A stretch of DNA of 38,029 nucleotides. It comes from Verrucomicrobiota bacterium (GTDB taxonomy: Bacteria; Verrucomicrobiota; Verrucomicrobiia; Chthoniobacterales; Xiphinematobacteraceae). Under the pieces are notes generated by a model. It searched no databases. It was not told where the DNA came from and saw nothing but the letters and a program-made list of their open reading frames with translations. Both the position numbers and the translations under genes were made by a program. The stretch spans positions 1-38,029 of the forward strand of contig JAHFTB010000025.1 in assembly GCA_023269545.1 (NCBI GenBank). Reading direction: 5' to 3'. Shown here in pieces: positions 27,822-36,500 of the stretch (the stretch's first letter is position 1; each line of letters opens with the position of its first letter).

Positions 27822-28028
27822 GGGGAGAGTATCTGTGAATTCATAGAAATAATCATTTCATGCCCTAATTACAAGTCGCTTATATAAAACAAGTTGTATA
27901 TGAATTCTTGATTTGTATCCCCAGCCCAAAAAACTGTGAATTCATGGGAAGCAATTCGCAGCTTTTTGGGGCCGGCAGTTTCTACCAACTAATTTCAGAC
28001 GTGGCGTCTATAAACTGCCTGGCATTCA

Positions 28029-28526
28029 CTAGGGTTTCTGCTCTTTGGTAGAAGCGGAGGCAGGGACCACGCTGACTTTTTCTTTGGCGTAGCATTTATC
28101 CTGGCAAGATCCCTTGGATTCTCCCGCTGCTGTGCAGGAAGAATGGCTCTTGTGGATAAAAACATGTAAAGCTTTCTGGCCATCAGTGGAAGATTGGAGC
28201 TGAATTTGCTGACCTACAGCCAAATCGCTCAGAGCTCCATGGCCACTGATTGCCACAGTGGTTTCCGGAGACAGCTGGAAAGTATGGGATTCATGGCTTT
28301 TTTTCTTCACAATCGTGACGCTTGTGGGAGTGACCTCTGTAATAGTGCCTTTAAACCTATGATGATGAATCGCGGCGGCAGTGCTTGAGGAGACAGGGGC
28401 GGCGGTAGGGCTAGGATCTGCTGCCAGGGCACCATAGGAAAAAAGTACTCCGGAGAGTAATGTAAGAGAGAGCGTGCGAGTGGCGATTGTAAAACCAGTA
28501 AGTGGGCGATAAATAGAAGAACTCAT
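28029..28526 (-). CDS. secreted DUF5666-like protein with His/Cys-rich segments
   Basis: 165 residues from MSSSIYRPLTGFTIATRTLS; longer forms starting upstream lack a signal peptide. The signal peptide ends near ALAADPS. One DUF5666-like unit follows (FKGTITEVTPTSVTI ... LAVGQQIQLQ). It is preceded by IHHHRF and followed by a Cys-containing tail (SSCTAAGESKGSCQDKC), which might bind metal. The C-terminus is basic and low-complexity. Confidence 0.72.
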   Translation of the reverse strand: MSSSIYRPLTGFTIATRTLSLTLLSGVLFSYGALAADPSPTAAPVSSSTAAAIHHHRFKGTITEVTPTSVTIVKKKSHESHTFQLSPETTVAISGHGALSDLAVGQQIQLQSSTDGQKALHVFIHKSHSSCTAAGESKGSCQDKCYAKEKVSVVPASASTKEQKP

Positions 28527-28575
28527 AAGATGATACCTGAGCGAACATCGCAAAAGAATCTCTTTTGGAAAATGA

Positions 28576-29862
28576 TCAATGTGATCGAAATTTACGTAGT
28601 ATCTGCGCTGTACGTTGCGTGGCTCCGCGATGGTGCGACATACAAGTCGCTGCGTTTGTACGGATAGATTCCACCCAAGAACGGTCGCTGAGCATCCGGA
28701 ACAAGTTCTCTTCCAATTCTTTTTCATTGTGGCTCACCACGGCTCCATTTGCAGCAAGTAACATTCGTGTAAAAGCCTGGAAATTTTGCATCTCAGGACC
28801 AAAAGTAACCGGTTTTCCGGCAGCCACGGCCTCGGCTGGATTTTGTCCGCCTTTGGCGGTGAGACTCTTACCAATAAAGACAGCATCCGCGTAGTGGTAC
28901 CAGTCTTTTAATTCCCCTGTGGAATCGATTACAATGCAATCGATATCCGCTGAAAAAGCCTGTTCGGCACTCCGCAAAATGGGATGCAGTCCGCATGAGC
29001 GAAGTTCTTCCAGAACCTCCGGAATACGTTCCGTGTGTCGAGGAGCAATAAGAAGGAATACGTGGGGCAGAACTTTCCGAATCGAGTAAAATACTTTGCC
29101 CAGAATTTCTTCTTCTCCGGCATGAGTGCTTCCTCCAAGAAGAATGCGGGCATCGGCAGGACATCCCAGAGAAAGAAGAAGGGGCCGAAAATCCCGGACA
29201 GCGGGATAGTTTTTTTCTGCATCATCAAATTTGATGCTTCCCGTCAAATGCAACTGATTCGAACGTGCGCCTAGGATGGTCCAGCGTTGGATGTCAGAAG
29301 GCTCCTGAACGCAGATAGCATCCAAGGTTTGAAAGAGAGGGGCGAGGATGGCGCGGAAGGTGCGATATCGCCGTTCAGAACGCTGGGAAAGTCGGGCATT
29401 GACTAGGGTGACGGATGCCCCGGAACGTTTTGCTTCCCATACAAGATTGGGCCATACTTCGGCTTCCACTAGAATCAGTTGTTTCGGGCGAATGAGCCGA
29501 ATTGCCCGTCGAGCCATCCAAAAAAAATCCACCGGGTGATAAATCACTTCGATATCTTTTTCCTGATTTGCCAGCGTGAATCCGGTGGATGTAGTGGCGG
29601 AGAGGACAATATTGAGGGCGGGATCCGCCGCCTTCATATTCCTGATGAGCTTGAGGGCGATCAAAACTTCCCCCACGCTGACGGCATGTATCCAAATCCA
29701 GGCTTTGGAGGAGAGACGAGTCCGAACCTCTGGTGAATAAAAGGCCAGACGTTGGCCGAACTTGTACCGATATTTCCCCCGCCGCAGCATGCGCACCAAA
29801 AATCCCGGCAAGAGGACCATCAGTACCAATGGGAAAAAAAGATTATAGAAAAAGCGTATCAC
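28576..29862 (-). CDS. waaA: 3-deoxy-D-manno-octulosonic acid transferase (Kdo transferase)
   Basis: 428 residues, typical length. Inner-membrane-anchored GT-B enzyme that attaches Kdo from CMP-Kdo to lipid A precursor. The N-terminal membrane anchor FFYNLFFPLVLMVLLPGF is followed by HAVSVGEV with the catalytic Glu (about residue 64). The donor-binding C-terminal half has GGSTHAGEEE, FIGKSLTAKGGQNPAEAVAAGKPVTFGP and a final helix. Works with KdsB, encoded at 9324-10109. Confidence 0.95.
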   Translation of the reverse strand: MIRFFYNLFFPLVLMVLLPGFLVRMLRRGKYRYKFGQRLAFYSPEVRTRLSSKAWIWIHAVSVGEVLIALKLIRNMKAADPALNIVLSATTSTGFTLANQEKDIEVIYHPVDFFWMARRAIRLIRPKQLILVEAEVWPNLVWEAKRSGASVTLVNARLSQRSERRYRTFRAILAPLFQTLDAICVQEPSDIQRWTILGARSNQLHLTGSIKFDDAEKNYPAVRDFRPLLLSLGCPADARILLGGSTHAGEEEILGKVFYSIRKVLPHVFLLIAPRHTERIPEVLEELRSCGLHPILRSAEQAFSADIDCIVIDSTGELKDWYHYADAVFIGKSLTAKGGQNPAEAVAAGKPVTFGPEMQNFQAFTRMLLAANGAVVSHNEKELEENLFRMLSDRSWVESIRTNAATCMSHHRGATQRTAQILRKFRSH

Positions 29863-29882
29863 ACATGAGTTTATAGTTGGTG

Positions 29883-29935
29883 GTTGCTAGTTCGTAGTTC
29901 GTAGAAGTTGCTAGTTCGTGGTTCCTGACAATTGA
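29883..29935. repeat. 'tagttcg' short direct repeats
   Basis: GTTGCTAGTTCGTAG and GTTGCTAGTTCGTGG occur 23 bp apart, followed by TTCCTGACAATTGATGG. A related stretch, TAGTTCCTAGTTCGCGACAA then TTGAT, is at 30554-30578 on the other side of rsmD. The repeated units flank the gene; origin unknown. Confidence 0.55.
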
Positions 29936-29990
29936 TGGCACACTGTGAATCACTCCCATGAAATATCCTCCCCCCACGAAGAATCACGAA

Positions 29991-30548
29991 CTATCCACTC
30001 ATTCTGCGGAGCAGGAAAAAAAGAGTTTCACCGGCGCGTTTTTCTCTCAGTGGCCTCCATCCGCAATCTTGAGGAAGTCGGAACTTGAGGAATGTTTCCA
30101 AGATAAAAATGCCCATTGGAGAAAGAGTTTCTACCAGGGGCTTTGACATACAAAGTCGAGTCGCCTCATCCGCATCTCCCGCTTGCTTAGAATAAGGAGG
30201 GTCAGCAAAAATGAGATCGAAGCCATCGGGTGTGGCCTGGGTATCGAGAAATTTGAAGGCGTCGAGCGTGGAAACAGTAGCGGAGAGTCGACTTTTAGCT
30301 AAATTTCGACGAATGCTTTGGGAGCAGCGTTCCTCGCGATCCACGAAGGTGGCGGATGCCGCTCCGCGGCTCAGGGCTTCGATGCCTAGGGCTCCCGTGC
30401 CTGCAAATAGGTCTAATACACGAGCACCGGGAACCACCTCCCCAAGGCTCGAAAAAATAGCTCCCCGAATTCGATCCATAGTAGGGCGGACCCCTTCGGG
30501 AGCAGGCTCGAACACAATGCCTCCAGCTGATCCTGCGATGATACGCAT
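29991..30548 (-). CDS. rsmD: 16S rRNA (guanine(966)-N(2))-methyltransferase
   Basis: 185 residues. Rossmann-fold SAM-dependent methyltransferase acting on assembled 30S precursors. N-terminal MRIIAGSAGG, SAM-binding DLFAGTGALGIEALSRGA (about residues 46-63) and catalytic ADPPYSK (about 116-122, the N-methyltransferase D/NPPY motif). Length is normal. Upstream on its 5' side are a repeat copy and a mobile element. Confidence 0.92.
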   Translation of the reverse strand: MRIIAGSAGGIVFEPAPEGVRPTMDRIRGAIFSSLGEVVPGARVLDLFAGTGALGIEALSRGAASATFVDREERCSQSIRRNLAKSRLSATVSTLDAFKFLDTQATPDGFDLIFADPPYSKQAGDADEATRLCMSKPLVETLSPMGIFILETFLKFRLPQDCGWRPLREKRAGETLFFLLRRMSG

Positions 30549-30577
30549 CTTCTTAGTTCCTAGTTCGCGACAATTGA

Positions 30578-30747
30578 TATAGCGGAATTCCTGTAAAATA
30601 ACTGACGTTACGCACTTTGAGGAGCTCTGGGAGCAAAAAAACCATTTTAGCCCACAAGGTTTCCCTTTTTTGCGTCACATCACAAAATAAGAACGAATGT
30701 GCCTGGGATTTTTGATTCCCGCGAGGCTCAAAATGGAGGCCATCTCT
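30578..30747. repeat. dispersed repeat 'tatagcggaattcct', copy D split by a mobile element
   Basis: Left part TATAGCGGAATTCCTGT. After the 82-bp element the repeat resumes with GAACGAATGTGCCTGGGATTT and, further on, CCATCTCT. The uninterrupted version is at 19810-19869. Confidence 0.75.
30602..30683 (+). mobile_element. MITE-like element, copy 3, nested in a repeat
   Basis: 82 bp, ends CTGACGTTACGC and GCGTCACATCAC, target duplication AAAATAA on both sides (30595-30601 and 30684-30690). The interior differs from copy 1 by only a few bases. It interrupts the dispersed repeat at 30578-30747. Confidence 0.88.
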
Positions 30748-30766
30748 ATGAACCACCCACCCCCCA

Positions 30767-32227
30767 CTAATTCTTAGGCCAACCCATCAATTGCTGAAGG
30801 AACCCTTCCATTTTGCCTCGAATTCGGATCCCGGTCAATTTCTCCAAAAGATTAGCGTGAGGACGAGAGGTCTGACCAGAGACATGGAAAGCGACTTCGT
30901 GATAGCCGCTAATGGAGGAGGGAGGAAGGGTTTTCCCCATAAGCTTTTGATATTGAGCATAAAGTCGATTGTTAAACAGAAGTTGAGCGGAAATATTCAA
31001 GTGACCATCGAAGCGAACGGGGCCGGTGCCTTTTAAGATGAGATTTTCTGACTCCAAGAATATATTATCAAAAACCAGGCGCTCCTTTTGAATCTGAAAA
31101 GACGAGATCGCGTTTTTCAAATGTAGGAGCTCTAATTCTTGGATTTGGAGGATACGCCCCAGTTGACGCAGGAAGTCCGCGGGTTCGAGTTGGCCTTGAA
31201 GGAGCTGGACCGTTCCTCTGCCCTCCGGCTCCCCTTTGTTGGCAAAAATCCACATATCGCCACGCAGGAAACCAGATGATCCGCCCGCATTGTAGCCCGC
31301 CTGTTTCAAAAGAGTAGCCAGGGAAATATTCGATCCGTTTACTTTCGCTTCGAATGTCGAATATGGGCCTGATTGATAACGAAATTCCCCCTGAACTTTC
31401 CCATCCGCAAGAGAGCCCACTATAGGATTTGCTTCGAAAGTATGGGCACTGTAGGAAATGGATGCCCGAAGGTCTTTAAAGAAAAGCGCATTCGCTAGGG
31501 TGACTTGCTGACACGTCATCGGCCCTGCAAGGTGCCCGGGGGGGGTGGTGGGATTCAGTTGCGCAGCAATTCCATCTGCCACCACTGTGTGGCTTCCCTG
31601 CTTTGAAATAAGAAGCAATTTGCCATCGGAAATTACAATTTTTGGCAAAGTAGCCGGGAGAGAGGTCGCTGATAACGGCGCCGAAGTCGCTTGGGATCGA
31701 GCTAATGAGGGACTTGGGTTGGTGCCCGAAGAGGGTGAAGTAGATGCCGTACCGGGATGAGAGGAAGATATACCGGGTGGAGCGGAGGGGGCGGATTGGC
31801 TTTTGACAGAAGTAACAGAGGATGAAGGTGAGTTGGGAACACTAAAATTGTTCGTGTCCGGTTGGCATAAGATGATTACTGGGCTTTCAATTTGAACCGA
31901 AGAAGGAATGACCTTCCTATGAAATAAGAGCGGCATCCAAAGAATACGGAATCGGACTTTGCTAATTTCCAGCAAAGGAGGGCTGCTGCTCTTGTTGGCA
32001 TTTTCGGCGTTTGAAACAGTGACCTTACCGAGGACAATGCCGCTCCAAGGAGTATAAGAGGTGCTTTGAATGGCGACCTGACGTCCTATGGCATGACTGG
32101 CTGCCTGGGAAATACGCCGTTGAACCCCTTGCGATTGCAGATACAAATTGATGCTCATTGAGGCGAGCAAAAGAATAGCCACAATTACCGCGACACCCCA
32201 CAGAATGGCCTTAAAAATTTTGGACAC
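30767..32227 (-). CDS. AsmA-family protein
   Basis: 486 residues. N-terminal membrane anchor (about 6-30, AILWGVAVIVAILLLASMSI), then a periplasmic beta-rich domain starting IGRQVAIQSTSYTPWSGIVL, the usual AsmA opening. A Ser/Pro-rich linker spans about 130-190. The C-terminal half has VVADGIAAQL and the AsmA_2-like region ending GIRIRGKMEGFLQQLMG. AsmA-like proteins are proposed to move phospholipid between membranes. Divergent from the lipid kinase with only 36 bp between the starts. Confidence 0.8.
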   Translation of the reverse strand: MSKIFKAILWGVAVIVAILLLASMSINLYLQSQGVQRRISQAASHAIGRQVAIQSTSYTPWSGIVLGKVTVSNAENANKSSSPPLLEISKVRFRILWMPLLFHRKVIPSSVQIESPVIILCQPDTNNFSVPNSPSSSVTSVKSQSAPSAPPGISSSHPGTASTSPSSGTNPSPSLARSQATSAPLSATSLPATLPKIVISDGKLLLISKQGSHTVVADGIAAQLNPTTPPGHLAGPMTCQQVTLANALFFKDLRASISYSAHTFEANPIVGSLADGKVQGEFRYQSGPYSTFEAKVNGSNISLATLLKQAGYNAGGSSGFLRGDMWIFANKGEPEGRGTVQLLQGQLEPADFLRQLGRILQIQELELLHLKNAISSFQIQKERLVFDNIFLESENLILKGTGPVRFDGHLNISAQLLFNNRLYAQYQKLMGKTLPPSSISGYHEVAFHVSGQTSRPHANLLEKLTGIRIRGKMEGFLQQLMGWPKN

Positions 32228-32263
32228 GCGTGCAGGCTACGCAACCGTTTTAAAATGTGAAGG

Positions 32264-33166
32264 ATGAATAAAATTTTAGTGGTTCTCAATCCTATGGCCG
32301 GAGGGAAACAGGGTCTCCAAAAGAAGATAGAAGCCCTCTCTCCACGAATAGTAGTACGATTAACCTCTACTGTTGGAGATGCCGAAATCATTGCTCAACA
32401 AGCTATGCGGCAAGGCTATTCCACCGTAGTAGCAGCTGGTGGGGATGGCACTGTGAATGAGGTGGTTAATGGCATAGGCGGTTTCTCTGCTACCCTCGGT
32501 ATTCTGCCGGTGGGGACAATGAATGTATTTGCCACCGAGCTAAGCCTCCCACTGAATAATCTGAGCCAGGCCTGGCGAGTGATTGAGGCCGGACAAGTCC
32601 GAACAATAGATTTGCCAAAAGCAAACGACAGCTACTTTGTCCAGTTAGCGGGAGTGGGGTTGGACGCGGAAGTGGTGCGCAATACCAGTTCTGATTCCAA
32701 AAAAATATTGGGTCCCATGAGCTATTTGATCTCGTTGGCGCAAATCGTAGCACGGACACCTCCTCTTTTGCAGATCGACTGCGGAAGCGGAGTCAGGCGA
32801 GAGGGATGTTTTACATTGGTTGGAAACGGCAGATTTTATGGAGGCCCATTTTCCCTATTCCGCCAAGCAGTATTAGATGATGGCCTTTTGGATGTTCTTG
32901 TTTTCAAAAACCAAAGTCATTGGGACGTGCTCCGCTATATGCAAGCCATCCTTTTTGGCAATCACACGGATCTGCGCGATGTGGAGTATTTCCAATCGAA
33001 CCAGCTAACAATCAGTAGCAACGGAAAAGATATTCCCGTGGAATTAGACGGAGAAGTATGCGGAATCCTGCCTTATCAATTTGGTTTTGCCAAACAGAAG
33101 CTCAAGGTACTGGTGCCCTGGAGTGTCCAGCGCTATAGCGAAACCAGGAGTTTTCCTGGCAGATGA
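32264..33166 (+). CDS. diacylglycerol/lipid kinase family protein
   Basis: 300 residues. N-terminal MNKILVVLNPMAGGKQGLQK and the nucleotide-binding AAGGDGTVNEVVNGIGG (about residues 64-80), then GILPVGTMNVFATEL. The C-terminal beta domain has DDGLLDVLVFK and VELDGE. This is the LCB5/YegS/DagK superfamily that phosphorylates diacylglycerol, sphingoid bases or related lipids; the substrate cannot be read from sequence. Its 3' end is followed by a hairpin/T-rich repeat. Confidence 0.9.
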   Translation: MNKILVVLNPMAGGKQGLQKKIEALSPRIVVRLTSTVGDAEIIAQQAMRQGYSTVVAAGGDGTVNEVVNGIGGFSATLGILPVGTMNVFATELSLPLNNLSQAWRVIEAGQVRTIDLPKANDSYFVQLAGVGLDAEVVRNTSSDSKKILGPMSYLISLAQIVARTPPLLQIDCGSGVRREGCFTLVGNGRFYGGPFSLFRQAVLDDGLLDVLVFKNQSHWDVLRYMQAILFGNHTDLRDVEYFQSNQLTISSNGKDIPVELDGEVCGILPYQFGFAKQKLKVLVPWSVQRYSETRSFPGR

Positions 33167-33574
33167 GGGGTATAGCCAGAGAGCCACTTCGGTGCTTTTT
33201 TCTTTGTAGTTTTTTTTCGTAGTGGTTCCAAGGGCTCTTTTTTGGACAGGCTCTCAAACTAAAAAAACATTAAAAATACGGATCTGCGCTCAAATTACCC
33301 AATAATAGGGTAATATCTTCACGCATTATACTATTTTTTTTACAGGCTATGGGTATGAGTTGCTGTAAAAATAACCCCGCGGGCTTGGTTGCACAAAGTT
33401 ACGTCGTGCTTTAACTTGTGATGTGCCACCGCAAGCCGATTGTAATTTAAATTAGCTGTTTAAAATTTATCCAATCGGAATTTATTCCTTCGTATGATAC
33501 GGATGGAAAATAAAGAAAATATCCAATCATTGTTTTGGATATGTTAACTTCACATCAACGCAATACTATTTTAT
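33167..33574. other. intergenic region upstream of the large toxin gene
   Basis: About 400 bases, very A/T-rich toward the right. It contains the UUCG/T-rich repeat (33182-33218) and probably the toxin promoter. A 19-codon frame near 33355 (MSCCKNNPAGLVAQSYVVL) is too weak to call. The direct repeat ATCCAAT occurs at about 33470 and 33520. No good Shine-Dalgarno precedes the toxin ATG. Confidence 0.5.
33182..33218 (+). terminator. UUCG-loop hairpin with T-run (repeat copy 2)
   Basis: AGC(C)AC-TTCG-GTGCT forms a short stem with a TTCG loop, followed by TTTTTTCTTTG and a second T-run, 15 bases after the lipid kinase stop. A near-identical copy is at 21242-21280, so it is both a likely terminator and part of a dispersed repeat. 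Confidence 0.55.
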
Positions 33575-36500
33575 ATGGAGATTTCTCATCAGGTTTCCTC
33601 TTTTCTAATTCCAGCGCCAGACACCTTCACTCCTATGACGGAGCCATCTGCAGTCCCGTCGGATGCGGATGATAGTTCAATGGATGTCATGTCAAATCAT
33701 TCGTCTGAATTAATCAAGCGTTTGGCATTAAGTAGAACAAAAAGAAATATTAATAATAATTTCGAAAGTCCTATTATATCTCAACCCGTTTCTCTCCTTA
33801 CACTTGAAGAGTTACGCAAAGGCTTGGTGCAAGATAAAATAAAACTTCCCTTGGAGGACTCCTTATCTGACAAGGGATCTTCTCCTGCTTCTGAGCTGGG
33901 AAAAGCATGGGAAAAGTATTTGTCTTTTCCCCCTGGGAGTAATGAACGTATATTAACAATACCTATTGTATTTAAAGCAATTGCTGACGTTTCAAAGGCA
34001 ACCGGAATAAAAGACAGCCCCATCCTGACCACGCTACGCACAGAATTAAATACCGAATTAGAACAAGCTAAAAAAACAATTGAGAACAATGTTCACTTCA
34101 TTTGGAATGGATCTTTAACAGAATCCACAAAATATTACATTAAGCTTTTTATTGAAAGTAATCCAAATAATTTAAATTTTCATTTGGGATACGATCCCCG
34201 CAGTTTTATGGCTCACCGTCTGAAGTCATTCATCTACCGCACGGCACAAGCTCGTATAAACAATCTGCCTCCATCTGAGGAGAGAGATCAAATTTATTAT
34301 AAATCAGTGATTCAATTACAAAATGATGCATTTGACCTAATCAAAACAGCTTCCACTGCAAATGAATTTAATCAACGCGCCATTGATTTTATGGTTCAGA
34401 GGTTAGGAGGAAATCGTCAGGAACTAGAGAAAGACCTTCAGGCAGCCAAAAATTCATTTAAGGATTTTGAATCGGAATTAAAATCAAAGTATGGGGAAAA
34501 ATTCCAACTGCTGGATCTTAGTACTTATATTGATAAGAATCATCCGATTTATAAACCTTATATACATGAAATGTGGCTCCGGGGTAATCTGGCCGCCACG
34601 GCAGATCTGGGACGTTCCGTTCTCTTACATGATCAGGGAGGTACTTACCTGGATGCCGATGAAGGCCCATTGATACGAGAAAATATTTTCGATGCAAATA
34701 TTTCTGAAATTGAAACCGATATCTATCATATATTGCCTGCTGTCGGACAATCGCCTGAAAATTGGAATAGATATTTTATTGGCTCAAAATTTCAGGCAGT
34801 TCAAAATTTTATTGCTCAGAGAGATTCTCGGAAAGCAATTCAGCAGGACCATATTGTTGCTGAAAAAATGCTTGAAATAGCTAATAAATCAGTCCATGGA
34901 GTTGATCCTACGGCAGCTCTTAAATTTCGTGAACTAGTCAAAAAATATGTAAGCCTTGTGGAAGCTGCTCCTGCAAAGTACATAAATCTTGATGCTTCCA
35001 ATATACGGTCTGATGTAGAACGGTTATTTCAACCCATAAAACAGCCAAATGTCTTATCGAGTGGAATTGCTATACAAGAAAGAACATATACTTCATTTGG
35101 ATTCGACAATAATGTTCTTCACGGGAAAAAAGAAGCATATATTTTTAAGCGTTATTGGGAAATAGTAAACCAGAGATATCAAGAATTAGAAAAAACTAAT
35201 ATGATCTGGGATAAAAATATTCCGGATGTCATAAAAACAAGAACCTCCAGATATCGGCTCGATGGACTTCTTTCACAGTCAGCTACCACGGGAAATATAA
35301 CCGGTCCATTGGTTTTTGAAGCGGCTACATATGACGCATTTTTAAAAAATATTCAAGATGAATTTCTCAAGGAGAAGTATCATGACTTTCAAGAAAATCG
35401 AGTACCTAATCGACAATATACCAATCGGTTAATTGTTGCTCCCATAATCGCCACAGTGGAAACTCCCAATCAAGAGGAAGCGTCGTCGTGGAGAGCGCCC
35501 AAAGCACTTCCTCAACAATTTGATTTTGCGGAAAATTCGAAATATGACAAACAAATTGTGATTCAGTTGGATAGTCAGGAAAGTAGTGAATTAGCTGCCA
35601 GATACTTCGATAATGAGCATAAAAATTCAATGCTAATAAAATTGGATCCCATTAAAAAACAATTACTCTGGAATGGAAAAATTATTTCGAAACTTAACCC
35701 GGATGCATGGGGAAAAAATACTCGTATTGTTGTGGTGGGAGAACCTATTGCCGGAAAGGCTCCGGATCCAAAAATAGTGGCACAATATATTAAAAAAATT
35801 ATTCCTTCCGGTCCTAAAGTAAAACCTATTGCAAGGATTAAACTTGCTTGGCTCTCTCATTATCCAGAAATAAAAAGCGAGGGGACCATAGAAGAAACAG
35901 GAAAAAGGGGATGGCTAGACCGTTTCAAAGCATGGACCGCTACTTCTGCCAGAGAGGAAAAAAACAGGATGGATGCAAGCACATTTGCAGGTAAGTTATT
36001 AAATCGGCTTAAGAAAAAAGGAGTGGAAATAGCAAACACCACCGCAAAAATTTATGAGGGCCCCATTGAAGTGGATGTGATAGGTCGCACATGGGTCATT
36101 GATCCGCAAACCGGATTGAGAGTGCATCAATCCCCTCAACTTCGATCCTTAGTACAACTCAATGCTGAAAATAAGATAGAAATAAAACCTATTGGGAATA
36201 GCGACACAGTAGAAGTCTTGAGATCTGCGCCCGCTTTTCATAGCGGAGAAGCATATCGGAAAGTGGTGATTTTGGTAGTGCCGGAGCAAGTTTTAAAAAA
36301 TAGTCATCCCACCGAATTCCAACAGATAATAAGAGATTTATGGAGGGAACAACCTGATGGGGGATTTTATGCGATGAGCCAAGATGCAAATGGAAAAATC
36401 ACATGGTGGGAATATCATCCTTCTCAGCAACAAGGATGGGTGGAAAGCTGGATGCCATTTGAAGGAGTACTTAAAGGAAAATATGCTGAAATGGCATTAA

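Noticed and set aside
33355..33415. 19-codon frame MSCCKNNPAGLVAQSYVVL upstream of the toxin
   Set aside because: Too short, no ribosome-binding site, no conservation evidence.
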